A DNA stretch of 30,899 bases from DAOSVX01 sp964616495 (GTDB lineage: Bacteria > Bacillota_I > Bacilli_A > RF39 > UBA660), in assembly GCA_964616495.1 (NCBI GenBank), contig CAZTRF010000006.1, positions 1-30,899 on the forward strand, in the 5' to 3' direction. A program made the position numbers and the translations under genes. The first letter of the stretch is position 1. Each line of letters starts with the position of its first letter. Positions 1 through 8,414 of the stretch are shown here, one piece after another. The notes beneath the pieces were generated by a model. The model saw only the letters and a program-made list of their open reading frames with translations. It searched no databases and had not been told where the DNA came from.

Positions 1-179
1 TCTTTGTACTTATGTACTGCCCTCAATACTGTGATTTTTTTAATCTCAGTTGGAAGTGGCACTGGACCAGATACTATCCCACCAGTTCTCTTAACTGTTT
101 CTACGATTTTTCCAGCAGCTTGATCTAACGCTCTATGATCATAAGCTCTTAAACGTATACGAACCTTATTTTTTGACAT
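1..179 (-). CDS. rpsJ: 30S ribosomal protein S10, N-terminal part (cut by the window edge)
   Basis: The first 59 codons of S10 are visible; the gene continues past base 1. S10 sits in the 30S head and, as NusE, also joins transcription antitermination complexes. The frame opens with MSKNKVRIRLRAYDHRALD and continues through the conserved TGGIVSGPVPLPT loop, both typical of S10. The ATG at 179 follows a strong AGGAGG at about 188-193. S10 is normally the first gene of the large S10 operon, and the long structured leader and promoter upstream agree with that. Identification is from sequence pattern and is very secure. Confidence 0.97.
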   Translation of the reverse strand, partial: MSKNKVRIRLRAYDHRALDQAAGKIVETVKRTGGIVSGPVPLPTEIKKITVLRAVHKYK

Positions 180-312
180 ATTACATGTCCTCCTCTCGTC
201 TATATCTAGTATAGACTTGCTCCGCAGCAAATAACCCGATACCCAGGTTTTAATTGGCAACTCAACCTAGTGTATCAGCAACCTCGCGCATCTAAGCAGT
301 CATACAACGATG
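180..312 (-). promoter_or_regulatory. Structured 5' leader of rpsJ (S10 operon)
   Basis: About 130 untranslated bases separate the promoter from rpsJ. On the minus strand they hold a first helix in which GATAC and CTAGGTT pair with AACCTGG and GTATC around a loop containing TTGCCA, then a TTGCT/AGCAA hairpin (217-230), then a perfect 7-bp hairpin GTCTATA/TATAGAC (198-216) just before the Shine-Dalgarno sequence. The stretch GCGCGAGGTTGCTGATACAC and the TTGCCA loop resemble what I remember of Firmicutes rpsJ leaders. A role in ribosomal-protein autoregulation is inference. Confidence 0.6.
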
Positions 313-342
313 ATTATACTACAAATATTCTATGAATGTAAA
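313..342 (-). promoter_or_regulatory. Sigma-A-type promoter of rpsJ
   Basis: On the minus strand, -35 TTTACA (337-342) and a perfect -10 TATAAT (313-318) are 18 bases apart. The position just before the long rpsJ leader fits the main S10 operon promoter. Confidence 0.75.
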
Positions 343-364
343 GGGGTAAAATGACTTTTTTACA

Positions 365-395
365 ATAAAAAACCAAGAATTAATTATTCTTGGTT
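365..395 (-). terminator. Rho-independent terminator after the 554-residue protein gene
   Basis: On the minus strand AACCAAGAAT and ATTCTTGGTT form a 10-bp stem with a 5-base loop (371-395), followed by a T run (365-370). It lies 46 bases past the stop codon and separates this gene from the rpsJ promoter. Confidence 0.85.
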
Positions 396-440
396 CAAAA
401 TAATATATGATTGTCTATACTTCATTCAACATTATATTGT

Positions 441-2105
441 TTAATCATTAGAAATGGTTTTTTTAAATGAGCATCTTGATTGTAACTTTGAGACTATTTC
501 GCTATCATCTATATCGGCTTGTTTTAATAAAACGCTTCTATCAAGGGGACTATTTAAAGATTCAACTATATCATTGATAATTTTTTTAATGTCATCGTTT
601 ATTAACCTGTTAGTTATTTTACGATAGCCTTTTTTTATTGAATCAATTCCAACTATTACAAACAAAGAAGGCTCTACTTCAATAAAAAATATTCTTACGT
701 TTTGCCCATAATATTGAAATAAAGGGTATGAAGTATTAGGAATACTATCATTTATTAAAATTTTTGCTTTGCCTCTATGGCCTTTTCTTAATTTGTCTAA
801 GAATTGAAGAATTAATTCTTTATCCAAACCAGGATCATCATTGATATCAAGTAGGGCATAAGGAATAGATGATCCATTGCTGGCATAAATCAGTCTTTCT
901 TCTCGAACACATTCCTCGTTTGATTGGTTTAATAATTCATCTAATTCTGCAAAATAACCTCTAATCTCTAATAAATAATTATTGTTATCTTCATCTTTAT
1001 GAGTAACAATAATTTCTAATGATAGGTCTATTAAATTTAATATTTCGGCTATATCCTTTGATTGATTAGTTCCCTTTAATTTTAAAAATAGGTTGGCCTG
1101 TTCTAAAGAAAGAAATGATATTTTTTCAGTTTCTCTTTCTTCTTCCTCTTCTTCTCTTATTTTCTTAATCATTTTTTTAACTAGGGTTTCATCATCAATA
1201 TGGCATTCTTCTAAAAGGGCCTTAAAGCAACTAATATCACAAGTAGCAATTATTTCATTGTTCCTAATAAATTTAGACAATTCACGCAAAGACGAGTTTT
1301 CATCAATAGTCATTTCAGGTACTTCTTTTTGATCTTCTTCAATGGGTTTATCAAAAGAAATAATAAGACCTTTAAGGCAAAGTCTTAAAGTATCTTCCAC
1401 TTTATAAGAGCTAGGATTAATATTTCCTATAACGTTACTTTCTGACATCAAAGTTTTTTCTAACAATAAGCGTATTTCTAAGAATTGCTCTGGATCCATT
1501 ATTCCAAAGGTATAACCCTCTTCATTAATATTGTTTTTTAACATTATGGCAATATTGGTTAAAATTTGTTCTACTTCATCTAAACCCTTTTGCTTGTCAG
1601 GATTATTAGCATAAAATTCACCATTTTTTTTAATTCCTATCAACCAAAGTCTGGCACATTCTTCCATCATAATACCTTCTGCATTGCCTAAATAATAACA
1701 GGTGTCTAAATACATTTTAAGGCTAGGAAGATGTTTTCTTATTGTTCCTCCACTAATTTTTTTACTAATCTTTTCCGTTCTCTCTAAGTCATCAGTCATC
1801 CCTTTTATGACCCTACTAAACAAATCTATTAACTTAGCAACCCTTTCCCTATCAAACAGAACTCCAGTCAAAGCGTCTTCTTCATCTAAATAAGTTAAAG
1901 TACTATTATAAAAATGATCTTCTAATAAAAGTTTTAAAAGCTTTTTAATAATTGGTTCTTTAGTTAGTTTCCTTACAGTAGAAGAACTTAAATACACTTC
2001 AAAAATATCGCTTACTTGTTTTAATTCTAAAACATAATTTTTTAAATACTCTTCTTTAGTTTTTAAAGCCCTTGCTAATTTATTTATCAATTCGGTTATA
2101 TCCAT
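441..2105 (-). CDS. Protein of unknown function, 554 residues
   Basis: I do not recognise this protein. It has no signal peptide or membrane segment and is mostly charged and helical, with an acidic run of about six Glu near residue 320. The last ~130 residues are different: a stretch with YPLFQYYGQNVRIFF followed by hydrophobic beta-like segments and a KKGYRK motif recalls the layout of RelE/ParE-type beta folds, but the match is weak and not a functional call. The ATG at 2105 is preceded by GAGGG inside a terminator-like hairpin. The gene lies downstream of a sensor kinase gene and ends at its own terminator. It could be a lineage-specific cytoplasmic protein, possibly read through from the kinase operon. 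Confidence 0.75.
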   Translation of the reverse strand: MDITELINKLARALKTKEEYLKNYVLELKQVSDIFEVYLSSSTVRKLTKEPIIKKLLKLLLEDHFYNSTLTYLDEEDALTGVLFDRERVAKLIDLFSRVIKGMTDDLERTEKISKKISGGTIRKHLPSLKMYLDTCYYLGNAEGIMMEECARLWLIGIKKNGEFYANNPDKQKGLDEVEQILTNIAIMLKNNINEEGYTFGIMDPEQFLEIRLLLEKTLMSESNVIGNINPSSYKVEDTLRLCLKGLIISFDKPIEEDQKEVPEMTIDENSSLRELSKFIRNNEIIATCDISCFKALLEECHIDDETLVKKMIKKIREEEEEERETEKISFLSLEQANLFLKLKGTNQSKDIAEILNLIDLSLEIIVTHKDEDNNNYLLEIRGYFAELDELLNQSNEECVREERLIYASNGSSIPYALLDINDDPGLDKELILQFLDKLRKGHRGKAKILINDSIPNTSYPLFQYYGQNVRIFFIEVEPSLFVIVGIDSIKKGYRKITNRLINDDIKKIINDIVESLNSPLDRSVLLKQADIDDSEIVSKLQSRCSFKKTISND

Positions 2106-2130
2106 AAAAAATCCCTCTTTTGTGAGGGAT
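2106..2130 (-). terminator. Terminator-like hairpin that also carries a ribosome-binding site
   Basis: On the minus strand ATCCCTC (2124-2130) pairs with GAGGGAT (2111-2117) around a 6-base loop, followed by five T (2106-2110) and then directly by the ATG of the next gene. The same GAGGG is the only plausible Shine-Dalgarno for that ATG. It may end the kinase transcript, control translation of the next gene, or both. Confidence 0.55.
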
Positions 2131-2155
2131 ATGATAACATGGTTTTATTATTGGT

Positions 2156-4048
2156 TCAATCTTTTTTTTCACTAAAATCTAAAATGTAGGCTTCTGCTTC
2201 ATTAAAGTTAACCGGTTCTCTTTTAGATCCTAAAAACTTTTTAAGAGCTTTTTGTAAATCTTCTTTACTAAGAGGTTTGGCTAAATATTCACTAAAGCCA
2301 TCGCTAAGATACTTATCTCTCATGCCTACCAAAGCATTAGCAGTTAAGGCGATAGTTGGTATTTTAAAGTTGCCTCGCTCTTTTAGTTTCTTTAAGGTTT
2401 CAACTCCACTCATCTGAGGCATCATATCATCCATAAAAATTAAATCATAATCTTTATTTTCAGATAGCCTATTAATACAGTCTTGACCACTAGTAACACT
2501 TTCGGCTTTTATTTCATATTTTTCTAATAATCTAGTTAAAACCTTTACATTTAGTTCATTATCATCAACTATTAAAACTTTTTTATCTTTAAAACTGGTT
2601 TTGGTTTCTACTGGTTCACTTCTAGGTAAAGATTCTTTTTCCAAATCAGCTATTCTTTGATTAACCATTATTGTAAATTTTGAACCACTACCATAAACAC
2701 TTTGAACAACTACTTTTCCACCCATCATTTCAATTATCTGTTTAGTAATCGCTAGTCCCAGTCCTGTCCCCTCTGTTGTTGTATTTTTATCTTCCTCTAA
2801 TCTTTCGAATTTAGTAAATAGTTTTTCAATATGCTCGGGCTTTATGCCTCTTCCACTATCTTCTATAGCAATAAAAAGTTGACAAAAGCCTTTTTGAACT
2901 ACACAATTAACCGCAAAGTTAATATAACCTTTATTAGTATATTTAACCGCATTCGTCAATAGATTCAGTATGCATTTCTTTAAATTATTTTGATCCCCAT
3001 ATAACTCCATTGGTAAATCAGGAGCAATTTGAATGTTAAAAGATAGCCCTTTTTCATTAATCCTAGAAGAAATTAATTTAATAACACTCTCAAATAATTC
3101 TTTAACATTATATTTAATATTTACTATTTCTAACTTCCCAGCCTCTATCTTAGAAATGTCTAGTATCCCATTAACTATTTCTAATAAAGCATTAGAAGCT
3201 GCTAATACCTCTTTGGAATTTTCTTTAGCTTCATCTAAAGTTTCGGCATCAGTAATACATTGATTAAATCCCACTATGGCATTTAAAGGAGTTCTGATTT
3301 CATGACTCATGCTACTTAAAAAATCAGTTTTTGCTTGATTAGATTGCTCGGCCTGATTTTTAGCTACACTAAGTTCTTGTACCATTTTTAAATCGGGATT
3401 TTCAATAGTAAAATACATTAAATAATTAACAAAAGTTAAAACAATAGAAATAATCATTATGTATGGATTATATTTAAATACAAACATCAAAAAGAAAAAA
3501 ATTATTATTATACTTAAAATAGGAATATGTCTAACTGAAATTCTTTTAAAATTTATTAAAGATATTAAAATTGATAATACTAAGTAAATCCCGCAACAAA
3601 TGTAAGTTGGTAATACGGCAGTTCCACCAATACTAATTATATTATTAGAAGATATCAAAGTTACATCTAAAAGAGCTATGACTATAAAAAATATTAAGTC
3701 AGCCACACAAACTATTATTAAGAGTGGCTTAATACTCTCTTTAATATTTTTAAAAGATATTAAAATTGTATAAATAAATAATGCCGAAGAAAGAATAATT
3801 AAAACAAAAAAATCAAATTTATTAGTTACTTTCAATAGCAAATACAAACCATTTGAAATGGTTTTAATATCAACATTTAAAACCAATATTCTTTCAATAG
3901 AAACTATAAAACTGTCTAAAGCTCCACATATTAACATAATTGAGTAAAGCTTATTTTCCAGTAGATTAATTCTCTTTTTAGAAAAGTAAACTATGCACAA
4001 AAGTACTGAAAAAATAAAAGCACAAATTGGCAATTGAAGTTCATTCAT
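2156..4048 (-). CDS. Hybrid sensor histidine kinase with C-terminal receiver domain
   Basis: Membrane-bound two-component sensor. Residues 1-215 hold about six or seven hydrophobic helices with no large extracellular domain. A HisKA domain follows, with SHEIRTPLN around the phospho-acceptor His249. The ATPase domain shows its N box near N366 (LLTNAVKYT), G1 box DSGRGI near 397 and G2 box TEGTGLGLA near 425. A CheY-like receiver begins near residue 488 with the acidic pair D495/D496, phospho-acceptor D540 (MDDMMP) and the conserved Lys in AKPLS. All catalytic residues are present. No separate DNA-binding response regulator is next to it, so the output is unknown. The ATG at 4048 has AAGGTG five bases upstream. 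The signal sensed cannot be told from sequence. Confidence 0.93.
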   Translation of the reverse strand: MNELQLPICAFIFSVLLCIVYFSKKRINLLENKLYSIMLICGALDSFIVSIERILVLNVDIKTISNGLYLLLKVTNKFDFFVLIILSSALFIYTILISFKNIKESIKPLLIIVCVADLIFFIVIALLDVTLISSNNIISIGGTAVLPTYICCGIYLVLSILISLINFKRISVRHIPILSIIIIFFFLMFVFKYNPYIMIISIVLTFVNYLMYFTIENPDLKMVQELSVAKNQAEQSNQAKTDFLSSMSHEIRTPLNAIVGFNQCITDAETLDEAKENSKEVLAASNALLEIVNGILDISKIEAGKLEIVNIKYNVKELFESVIKLISSRINEKGLSFNIQIAPDLPMELYGDQNNLKKCILNLLTNAVKYTNKGYINFAVNCVVQKGFCQLFIAIEDSGRGIKPEHIEKLFTKFERLEEDKNTTTEGTGLGLAITKQIIEMMGGKVVVQSVYGSGSKFTIMVNQRIADLEKESLPRSEPVETKTSFKDKKVLIVDDNELNVKVLTRLLEKYEIKAESVTSGQDCINRLSENKDYDLIFMDDMMPQMSGVETLKKLKERGNFKIPTIALTANALVGMRDKYLSDGFSEYLAKPLSKEDLQKALKKFLGSKREPVNFNEAEAYILDFSEKKD

Positions 4049-4058
4049 CCTATCACCT

Positions 4059-4094
4059 TATGTTAATTTTAACATAGATATTATTAAAAATAAA
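4059..4094 (-). promoter_or_regulatory. Likely kinase-gene promoter overlapped by a palindrome
   Basis: A perfect 7-bp inverted repeat, TATGTTA/TAACATA with 4 central bases (4059-4076), covers a possible extended -10 (TGT TAAAAT on the minus strand, hexamer 4066-4071). A poor -35 candidate TTTATT (4089-4094) lies 17 bases upstream. The palindrome sits where a repressor could block transcription; the binding protein is unknown. Confidence 0.4.
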
Positions 4095-4096
4095 GG

Positions 4097-4969
4097 CTAT
4101 CTTCTATTTGAAATTTTAGCCAATATATGGGCATTTTCTCTAGTTATATCTACTCTGTCTAAAGAGGCAAAAACCTCTTCTTCAGATATTTCGTTTTTAT
4201 CTTGGTAATGAGCTGTATTTTCTATTTCTTCATCATACAAACCATTAGCTGTAGAAATAAGATTGTCTAAGAATCTTATCCAATACTCTCCGTCAAAATC
4301 TTCTCTTTTAGCACGAGAGTATTTTTCCATAAGGTCCCATTTTAACGTGGCTAAAATGTCTCTTAAAACTAATAACCCCTCTTTTTGATCATATTGAGTA
4401 ATATCAAAGGGTTCTCCAACTTTAGAATATCCTTTGTCTTTTTCTAAAATAGTTGCAACAGGAACTATAATAGCATTCGTTTGAACAGCAACATCATAAA
4501 TTCCCGGAAAAAGCTTTTGAACTACCAAATTTGGAGTTTTATTCCATACTCCTTCAGGAAACATCAATATGTCAGCCCCTTCGTTAATAGCTCTTATCAT
4601 CTTTGGTTTTGATGATTTTCTACTATCTTTTTTCTTACGATCAAATAAAACTGTTCCATTAATCCACAAGCCTATTCCATCTACCGATTCAAAAAAATCA
4701 GGAATACTTGCATATAAGACATAGGCATTGCGATCGATTGAATTTAAAGAGAAAGCTATATCATCTCTAAAGCCATGAGTCCCGGCAAAAATAATTGGTC
4801 TATCTTTCGGTAAATTAGGCATGCCCTCTTTAACTAATTTTGCTTTGCATGTTAAAATAATCAATCTTCTAAAAACAGGATTAATTATTTGTCTAAGAAT
4901 AATTCCCGACTTAGAAATTACTTCGTTAGGATCATTACTCAATAAATATTCTAAAAATTTATTATACAT
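4097..4969 (-). CDS. PlsC-like lysophospholipid acyltransferase family protein
   Basis: Member of the LPLAT/PlsC acyltransferase superfamily, which moves acyl chains onto lysophosphatidic acid or related acceptors at the membrane. The HX4D catalytic motif is present as H65-GFRD-D70, and the substrate-binding motif III appears as MFPEGVW at about 136-142. At 290 residues it is longer than a typical PlsC (about 200-240), with an extra acidic C-terminal tail. I see no convincing membrane helix at the N-terminus. The ATG at 4969 has a purine-rich AAGGGGCGG upstream and a good promoter before it. No terminator separates it from the sensor kinase gene, so partial cotranscription is possible. Exact acceptor specificity is unknown. 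Confidence 0.82.
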   Translation of the reverse strand: MYNKFLEYLLSNDPNEVISKSGIILRQIINPVFRRLIILTCKAKLVKEGMPNLPKDRPIIFAGTHGFRDDIAFSLNSIDRNAYVLYASIPDFFESVDGIGLWINGTVLFDRKKKDSRKSSKPKMIRAINEGADILMFPEGVWNKTPNLVVQKLFPGIYDVAVQTNAIIVPVATILEKDKGYSKVGEPFDITQYDQKEGLLVLRDILATLKWDLMEKYSRAKREDFDGEYWIRFLDNLISTANGLYDEEIENTAHYQDKNEISEEEVFASLDRVDITRENAHILAKISNRR

Positions 4970-4996
4970 ATATTCCGCCCCTTTGAAATGAGGCCT

Positions 4997-5025
4997 ATTT
5001 TAACAAAATATCATAATAAAGTCAA
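4997..5025 (-). promoter_or_regulatory. Sigma-A-type promoter of the acyltransferase gene
   Basis: On the minus strand, -35 TTGACT (5020-5025) and -10 TAAAAT (4997-5002) are 17 bases apart, each with one mismatch to consensus. It lies just past the gap terminator. Confidence 0.75.
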
Positions 5026-5031
5026 ACCAAT

Positions 5032-5053
5032 AAAAAAAGGAAACCAAGTTTCC
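5032..5053 (-). terminator. Rho-independent terminator of gap
   Basis: On the minus strand GGAAAC and GTTTCC form a 6-bp stem with a 3-base loop (5039-5053), followed by seven T (5032-5038). The hairpin begins inside the gap stop codon. Confidence 0.85.
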
Positions 5054-6048
5054 TATTTAAATAATACTTTCATCGTTCTAATCATTTGAGAAGTATAACC
5101 GGCTTCATTATCATACCAAGCCACTACTTTAACTAATTGTTTTCCATCTACTTCGACAACATTAGTTGATAGGCCATCGACCGTTGCTCCAACTCTTTTT
5201 CCTAAAATATCACTAGAAACAATCGGATCATCAGTATAAGATAATGTTTCATTTTGGTTATTTTTAAACAAATTATTTATTTCTTCTACAGAGGTGTTTT
5301 TCTTTAATTCTAGAGTAACATCAATAAGGGAACCATCTGGTACAGGCACTCTAAATGCTCCACCATCTAATTTTCCTAATAATTCAGGAATAACTAAACC
5401 AATGGCACTGGCAGCTCCGGTACTAGCCGGAATAATATTAGCAGCACAAGCACGGCCTCTTCTTGATTCAATTCCCTTTTTATGGGCAATATCTAAAGTT
5501 GCTTGGTCATTAGTATAGGCATGAACTGTAGTCATGAATCCTTTAACAATGCCCAAGTTATCATTTAGCACTTTTAAAACGGGTGCTAGACAATTGGTCG
5601 TACAACTGGCTGCTGAAATGACCTTTTCACTACCATCAATAATATTATCATTAACATTATAAACAATAGTTTTCATGTCTCCTTTTCCAGGGGCTGAAAT
5701 TAACACTTTCTTAGCTCCGGCTTCAATATGCTTCATAGCATCTTCGTATTTGGTAAATAACCCCGTACATTCTAAAACAATGTCAATGTTTTGCCATGGT
5801 AGGAAACTTGGATCTTTCTCACTAACTACTTTAGTTAATTTACCTTTAAAAAGAATTCCTTCTTCATTATAGGTAATATCTTCTTCATGCCAAGCTCTAT
5901 GATTAGTATCATATTTCAATAAATATGCTAAATCTTTAGCTCCTGTTAGGTCATTAATAGCCACTACTTCAAAATCATCCAATATCGATAATTCTCTAAA
6001 TGCTAGTCTTCCTATTCTTCCAAATCCATTAATTGCTACTTTTATCAT
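5053..6048 (-). CDS. gap: Glyceraldehyde-3-phosphate dehydrogenase, type I
   Basis: Glycolytic enzyme that oxidises glyceraldehyde-3-phosphate to 1,3-bisphosphoglycerate with NAD. The dinucleotide-binding start INGFGRIGR is followed by VVAINDLT, whose Asp at the end of the second strand favours NAD over NADP. The catalytic motif ASCTTNC and the following TTVHAYTNDQ with the active-site His are intact. The C-terminus has the typical WYDNEAGY. The length of 331 residues is normal. The ATG at 6048 follows AAGGAA and lies 17 bases after the stop of the nucleoside kinase gene, so the two probably share a transcript that ends at the terminator right after this gene. Confidence 0.98.
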   Translation of the reverse strand: MIKVAINGFGRIGRLAFRELSILDDFEVVAINDLTGAKDLAYLLKYDTNHRAWHEEDITYNEEGILFKGKLTKVVSEKDPSFLPWQNIDIVLECTGLFTKYEDAMKHIEAGAKKVLISAPGKGDMKTIVYNVNDNIIDGSEKVISAASCTTNCLAPVLKVLNDNLGIVKGFMTTVHAYTNDQATLDIAHKKGIESRRGRACAANIIPASTGAASAIGLVIPELLGKLDGGAFRVPVPDGSLIDVTLELKKNTSVEEINNLFKNNQNETLSYTDDPIVSSDILGKRVGATVDGLSTNVVEVDGKQLVKVVAWYDNEAGYTSQMIRTMKVLFK

Positions 6049-6065
6049 AATATTCCTTCTTTCTA

Positions 6066-7736
6066 TTAATGAGGGTCAAAGATACTACCCCCAATAAATT
6101 CTCTTAATACTGAATCAACTGGTACATTTTCGCTAGGGATTGGATAATAAATCCTTAAGTGACCCAATAATCTTCGCGCTTCTTCATAATACGGTGAATT
6201 GACCGGTACTGAATATAAGAGAGGTTCGGCGTAAACCTTTAACACTCCAATATCATATGTAGAAGCCGTATTTAATATAATATCGGCATCATCTTGATAA
6301 GGAAAAATAAAGTTTTCTTCTCCTCTTCTAACTTTTTGCCATGTCTTTATAGTATCTGATACCGGTATTCCTCGATAAACATTATCTCTTACAATTCTTC
6401 TTAACAGCCTTAAGTCTACCGTAGAAATATGATTGTGACGATCTATTCTCATAGCCATAAAAGGACTTACATATATTTTATATTTAGTATCTTTAGGAAC
6501 GGCTTTAGTAAACTCTTCATTTAAGCAATGTAATCCTTCCAATATTAAAATATCATTTTCTTTTAATTTTAAAGGTGCCCCTTTCCATTCTTTTTTCCCA
6601 GTATAAAAATTAAACTTTGGTAATACTACTTCTTCACCATCATATAATTTTTTTAAATCTTTATTAAACAATTCCATATCTAAGGCTTCAAAACATTCAA
6701 AGTCATATTCACCGTTTTCATCTTTAGGACTATCTACTCTTTCTTTATAATAATTATCAGCAGATATAACAATTGGATTAAAACCTTCTGATTTTAAATG
6801 AAGACATAATTTTAAAGAACTAGTAGTTTTCCCAGATGAAGATGGTCCGGCTATACAAATAACCTTTATTTTATCTCTTCTTGCTGCTACTTCTTCTACT
6901 ATTTTATTAAATTGCCTATCTAAAAAAAGTTTATTCATTAATATTAAATCTCTAATTTTTCCCTTAGATACAATACAGTTAAGTTCAGAAACGTATGAAG
7001 CGTTAACTCCTTTTAACCAGGTACGATACCTTTCAAAAGTTGCTAAAGTTTCTTTAAAATAATGATATTCGGGAATGGTATCATTACTTCTAGCGGTTGG
7101 ATATCTTAAAATTAAATGGCTATCATCAACTAAACTAATTTCAAATTTATTAATAACTCCGGTACTGTGTGGTAAGTTAATATAAAAATAATTATAATAT
7201 GTTTTTAATTTGTAAAAGATTACGGAACTATTTGGTAAATTTTGAATATTTTGTGCCTTTTCTAAAGCATCTTCTCTTTTTAAAAAGTTAACCGCTTCCT
7301 TTTTTAAAAGAATTATTTTTTCAAAAGGAAACTCTGAATCAATTATTTCTTGCATTGTCTTTTTTATCTTTTTTATTTCTTCATCTGTTAGTTTCTTATC
7401 TATTTTAACTTCTGAATATAGGCCTTTATCTAAAGAATTAAAGTAAAAAATATCACTTTTTGTACCATATAATTCTTTAATAGCTACAAATAAAATGAAT
7501 TTTAAAGCTGCCAGATACATTGATTGACCATTAATATCATTAACATCAATAAAATCAACCTGACAATTGGTTTTTATTCTTTCTGAAAGGGGATAAACAA
7601 TATTGTTTATCTTAGCAGCCAAGATAGGGTTATCAAGCTCATTTTGATAGTATTTACTTAACTCCAATAAAGAAACACCGGAATTATAGATACCCTCTTC
7701 TCCATTATTAAAAGTTACTTTAATTTGATTGTTCAT
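6066..7736 (-). CDS. TGS / ThrRS-like / uridine kinase fusion (putative nucleoside kinase)
   Basis: Three-part cytosolic enzyme seen in various anaerobes. Residues 1-70 form a TGS-like domain (IKVTFNNGEEGIY). Residues 70-230 resemble the second additional domain of threonyl-tRNA synthetase, though its metal-binding His pairs are not obvious. From about 295 there is a phosphoribulokinase/uridine kinase domain with P-loop GPSSSGKTT, the ISADNYY strand and LILEGLHCLN. The kinase probably phosphorylates uridine or a related nucleoside with ATP. An ATG lies 12 bases further upstream at 7748, but GAGGGAT five or six bases before 7736 supports this second ATG. It probably shares a transcript with gap. 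Substrate is inferred from the family. Confidence 0.88.
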   Translation of the reverse strand: MNNQIKVTFNNGEEGIYNSGVSLLELSKYYQNELDNPILAAKINNIVYPLSERIKTNCQVDFIDVNDINGQSMYLAALKFILFVAIKELYGTKSDIFYFNSLDKGLYSEVKIDKKLTDEEIKKIKKTMQEIIDSEFPFEKIILLKKEAVNFLKREDALEKAQNIQNLPNSSVIFYKLKTYYNYFYINLPHSTGVINKFEISLVDDSHLILRYPTARSNDTIPEYHYFKETLATFERYRTWLKGVNASYVSELNCIVSKGKIRDLILMNKLFLDRQFNKIVEEVAARRDKIKVICIAGPSSSGKTTSSLKLCLHLKSEGFNPIVISADNYYKERVDSPKDENGEYDFECFEALDMELFNKDLKKLYDGEEVVLPKFNFYTGKKEWKGAPLKLKENDILILEGLHCLNEEFTKAVPKDTKYKIYVSPFMAMRIDRHNHISTVDLRLLRRIVRDNVYRGIPVSDTIKTWQKVRRGEENFIFPYQDDADIILNTASTYDIGVLKVYAEPLLYSVPVNSPYYEEARRLLGHLRIYYPIPSENVPVDSVLREFIGGSIFDPH

Positions 7737-7760
7737 ATTATCCCTCATATCCTATTATTT

Positions 7761-7789
7761 ATTTTACCAAATAATAAATAATTTGTCAT
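7761..7789 (-). promoter_or_regulatory. Promoter of the nucleoside kinase-gap transcript
   Basis: On the minus strand, -35 ATGACA (7784-7789) and -10 TAAAAT (7761-7766) are 17 bases apart, each one mismatch from consensus. Its -35 shares five base pairs with the -35 of the divergent clpP promoter candidate. Confidence 0.65.
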
Positions 7790-7811
7790 AATAATTTCAG
7801 AATATTTTACT
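7783..7811 (+). promoter_or_regulatory. Candidate promoter of the ClpP-family gene
   Basis: -35 TTGTCA (7783-7788) and -10 TTTACT (7806-7811) are 17 bases apart. The -35 is good and the -10 weak. This is the best pair that leaves room for the Shine-Dalgarno before 7845. Confidence 0.45.
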
Positions 7812-7844
7812 GGTTTACAATTAAATTAATAATAGGGTGATAAT

Positions 7845-8414
7845 ATGCTAGTTCCATCAGTATTAGAAAAAACCTATTCTGGAGAAAGAAGTTATGATTT
7901 ATTTTCAAGATTATTAGAAGATCGAATAGTTTTTATAACTGGTGAGTTAAATGATGAAAAAGCCAATTTAATTATTAGTGAGCTTTTATATTTGGATTCT
8001 ACTTCTAATGATGAAATTTATTTATACATTAATAGCCCCGGAGGAAGTGTTACTTCAGGAATGGCTATTTTTGATACTATTAACTATATAAAAAGTGATG
8101 TTAAAACCATTGCTATTGGAATGGCCGCATCAATGGCAGCCTTTATTTTAGCAAGTGGTACAAAAGGTAAAAGATGTGCCTTAAAAAATGCTGAAATTAT
8201 GATTCATCAACCATTAGGAGGGGTAAGTGGTCAAGCAACTGAAATTAAAATTGCCGCCGAAAGAATTATTAAATTAAAAAAGAAACTAAATATGCTTTTA
8301 GCTTCTTTAACTAATCAATCAATCACTAAAATTGATAATGATACTGAAAGAGATAACTTTATGTCCGCTGACGAGGCCTTAAAGTATGGCCTTATCGATA
8401 AAATTATTGGATAG
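7845..8414 (+). CDS. clpP: ClpP-family ATP-dependent serine protease subunit
   Basis: Self-compartmentalising peptidase that forms a barrel and degrades proteins fed by Clp ATPases. The catalytic triad is visible: Ser in IGMAASMAAFIL, His in EIMIHQP and Asp in NDTERDNFMS. The oligomer and substrate-binding loop YINSPGGSVTSGMAIFDT is standard. The first residues LVPSVLEKTYSGERSYDLFSRLL match the usual ClpP axial-loop start, supporting the ATG at 7845, which has AGGGTGA just upstream. GMAASM replaces the commoner GQAASM, so this may be a second ClpP paralogue. Its last 11 bases overlap the convergent thioredoxin-like gene. No Clp ATPase gene is in the window. Confidence 0.95.
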   Translation: MLVPSVLEKTYSGERSYDLFSRLLEDRIVFITGELNDEKANLIISELLYLDSTSNDEIYLYINSPGGSVTSGMAIFDTINYIKSDVKTIAIGMAASMAAFILASGTKGKRCALKNAEIMIHQPLGGVSGQATEIKIAAERIIKLKKKLNMLLASLTNQSITKIDNDTERDNFMSADEALKYGLIDKIIG

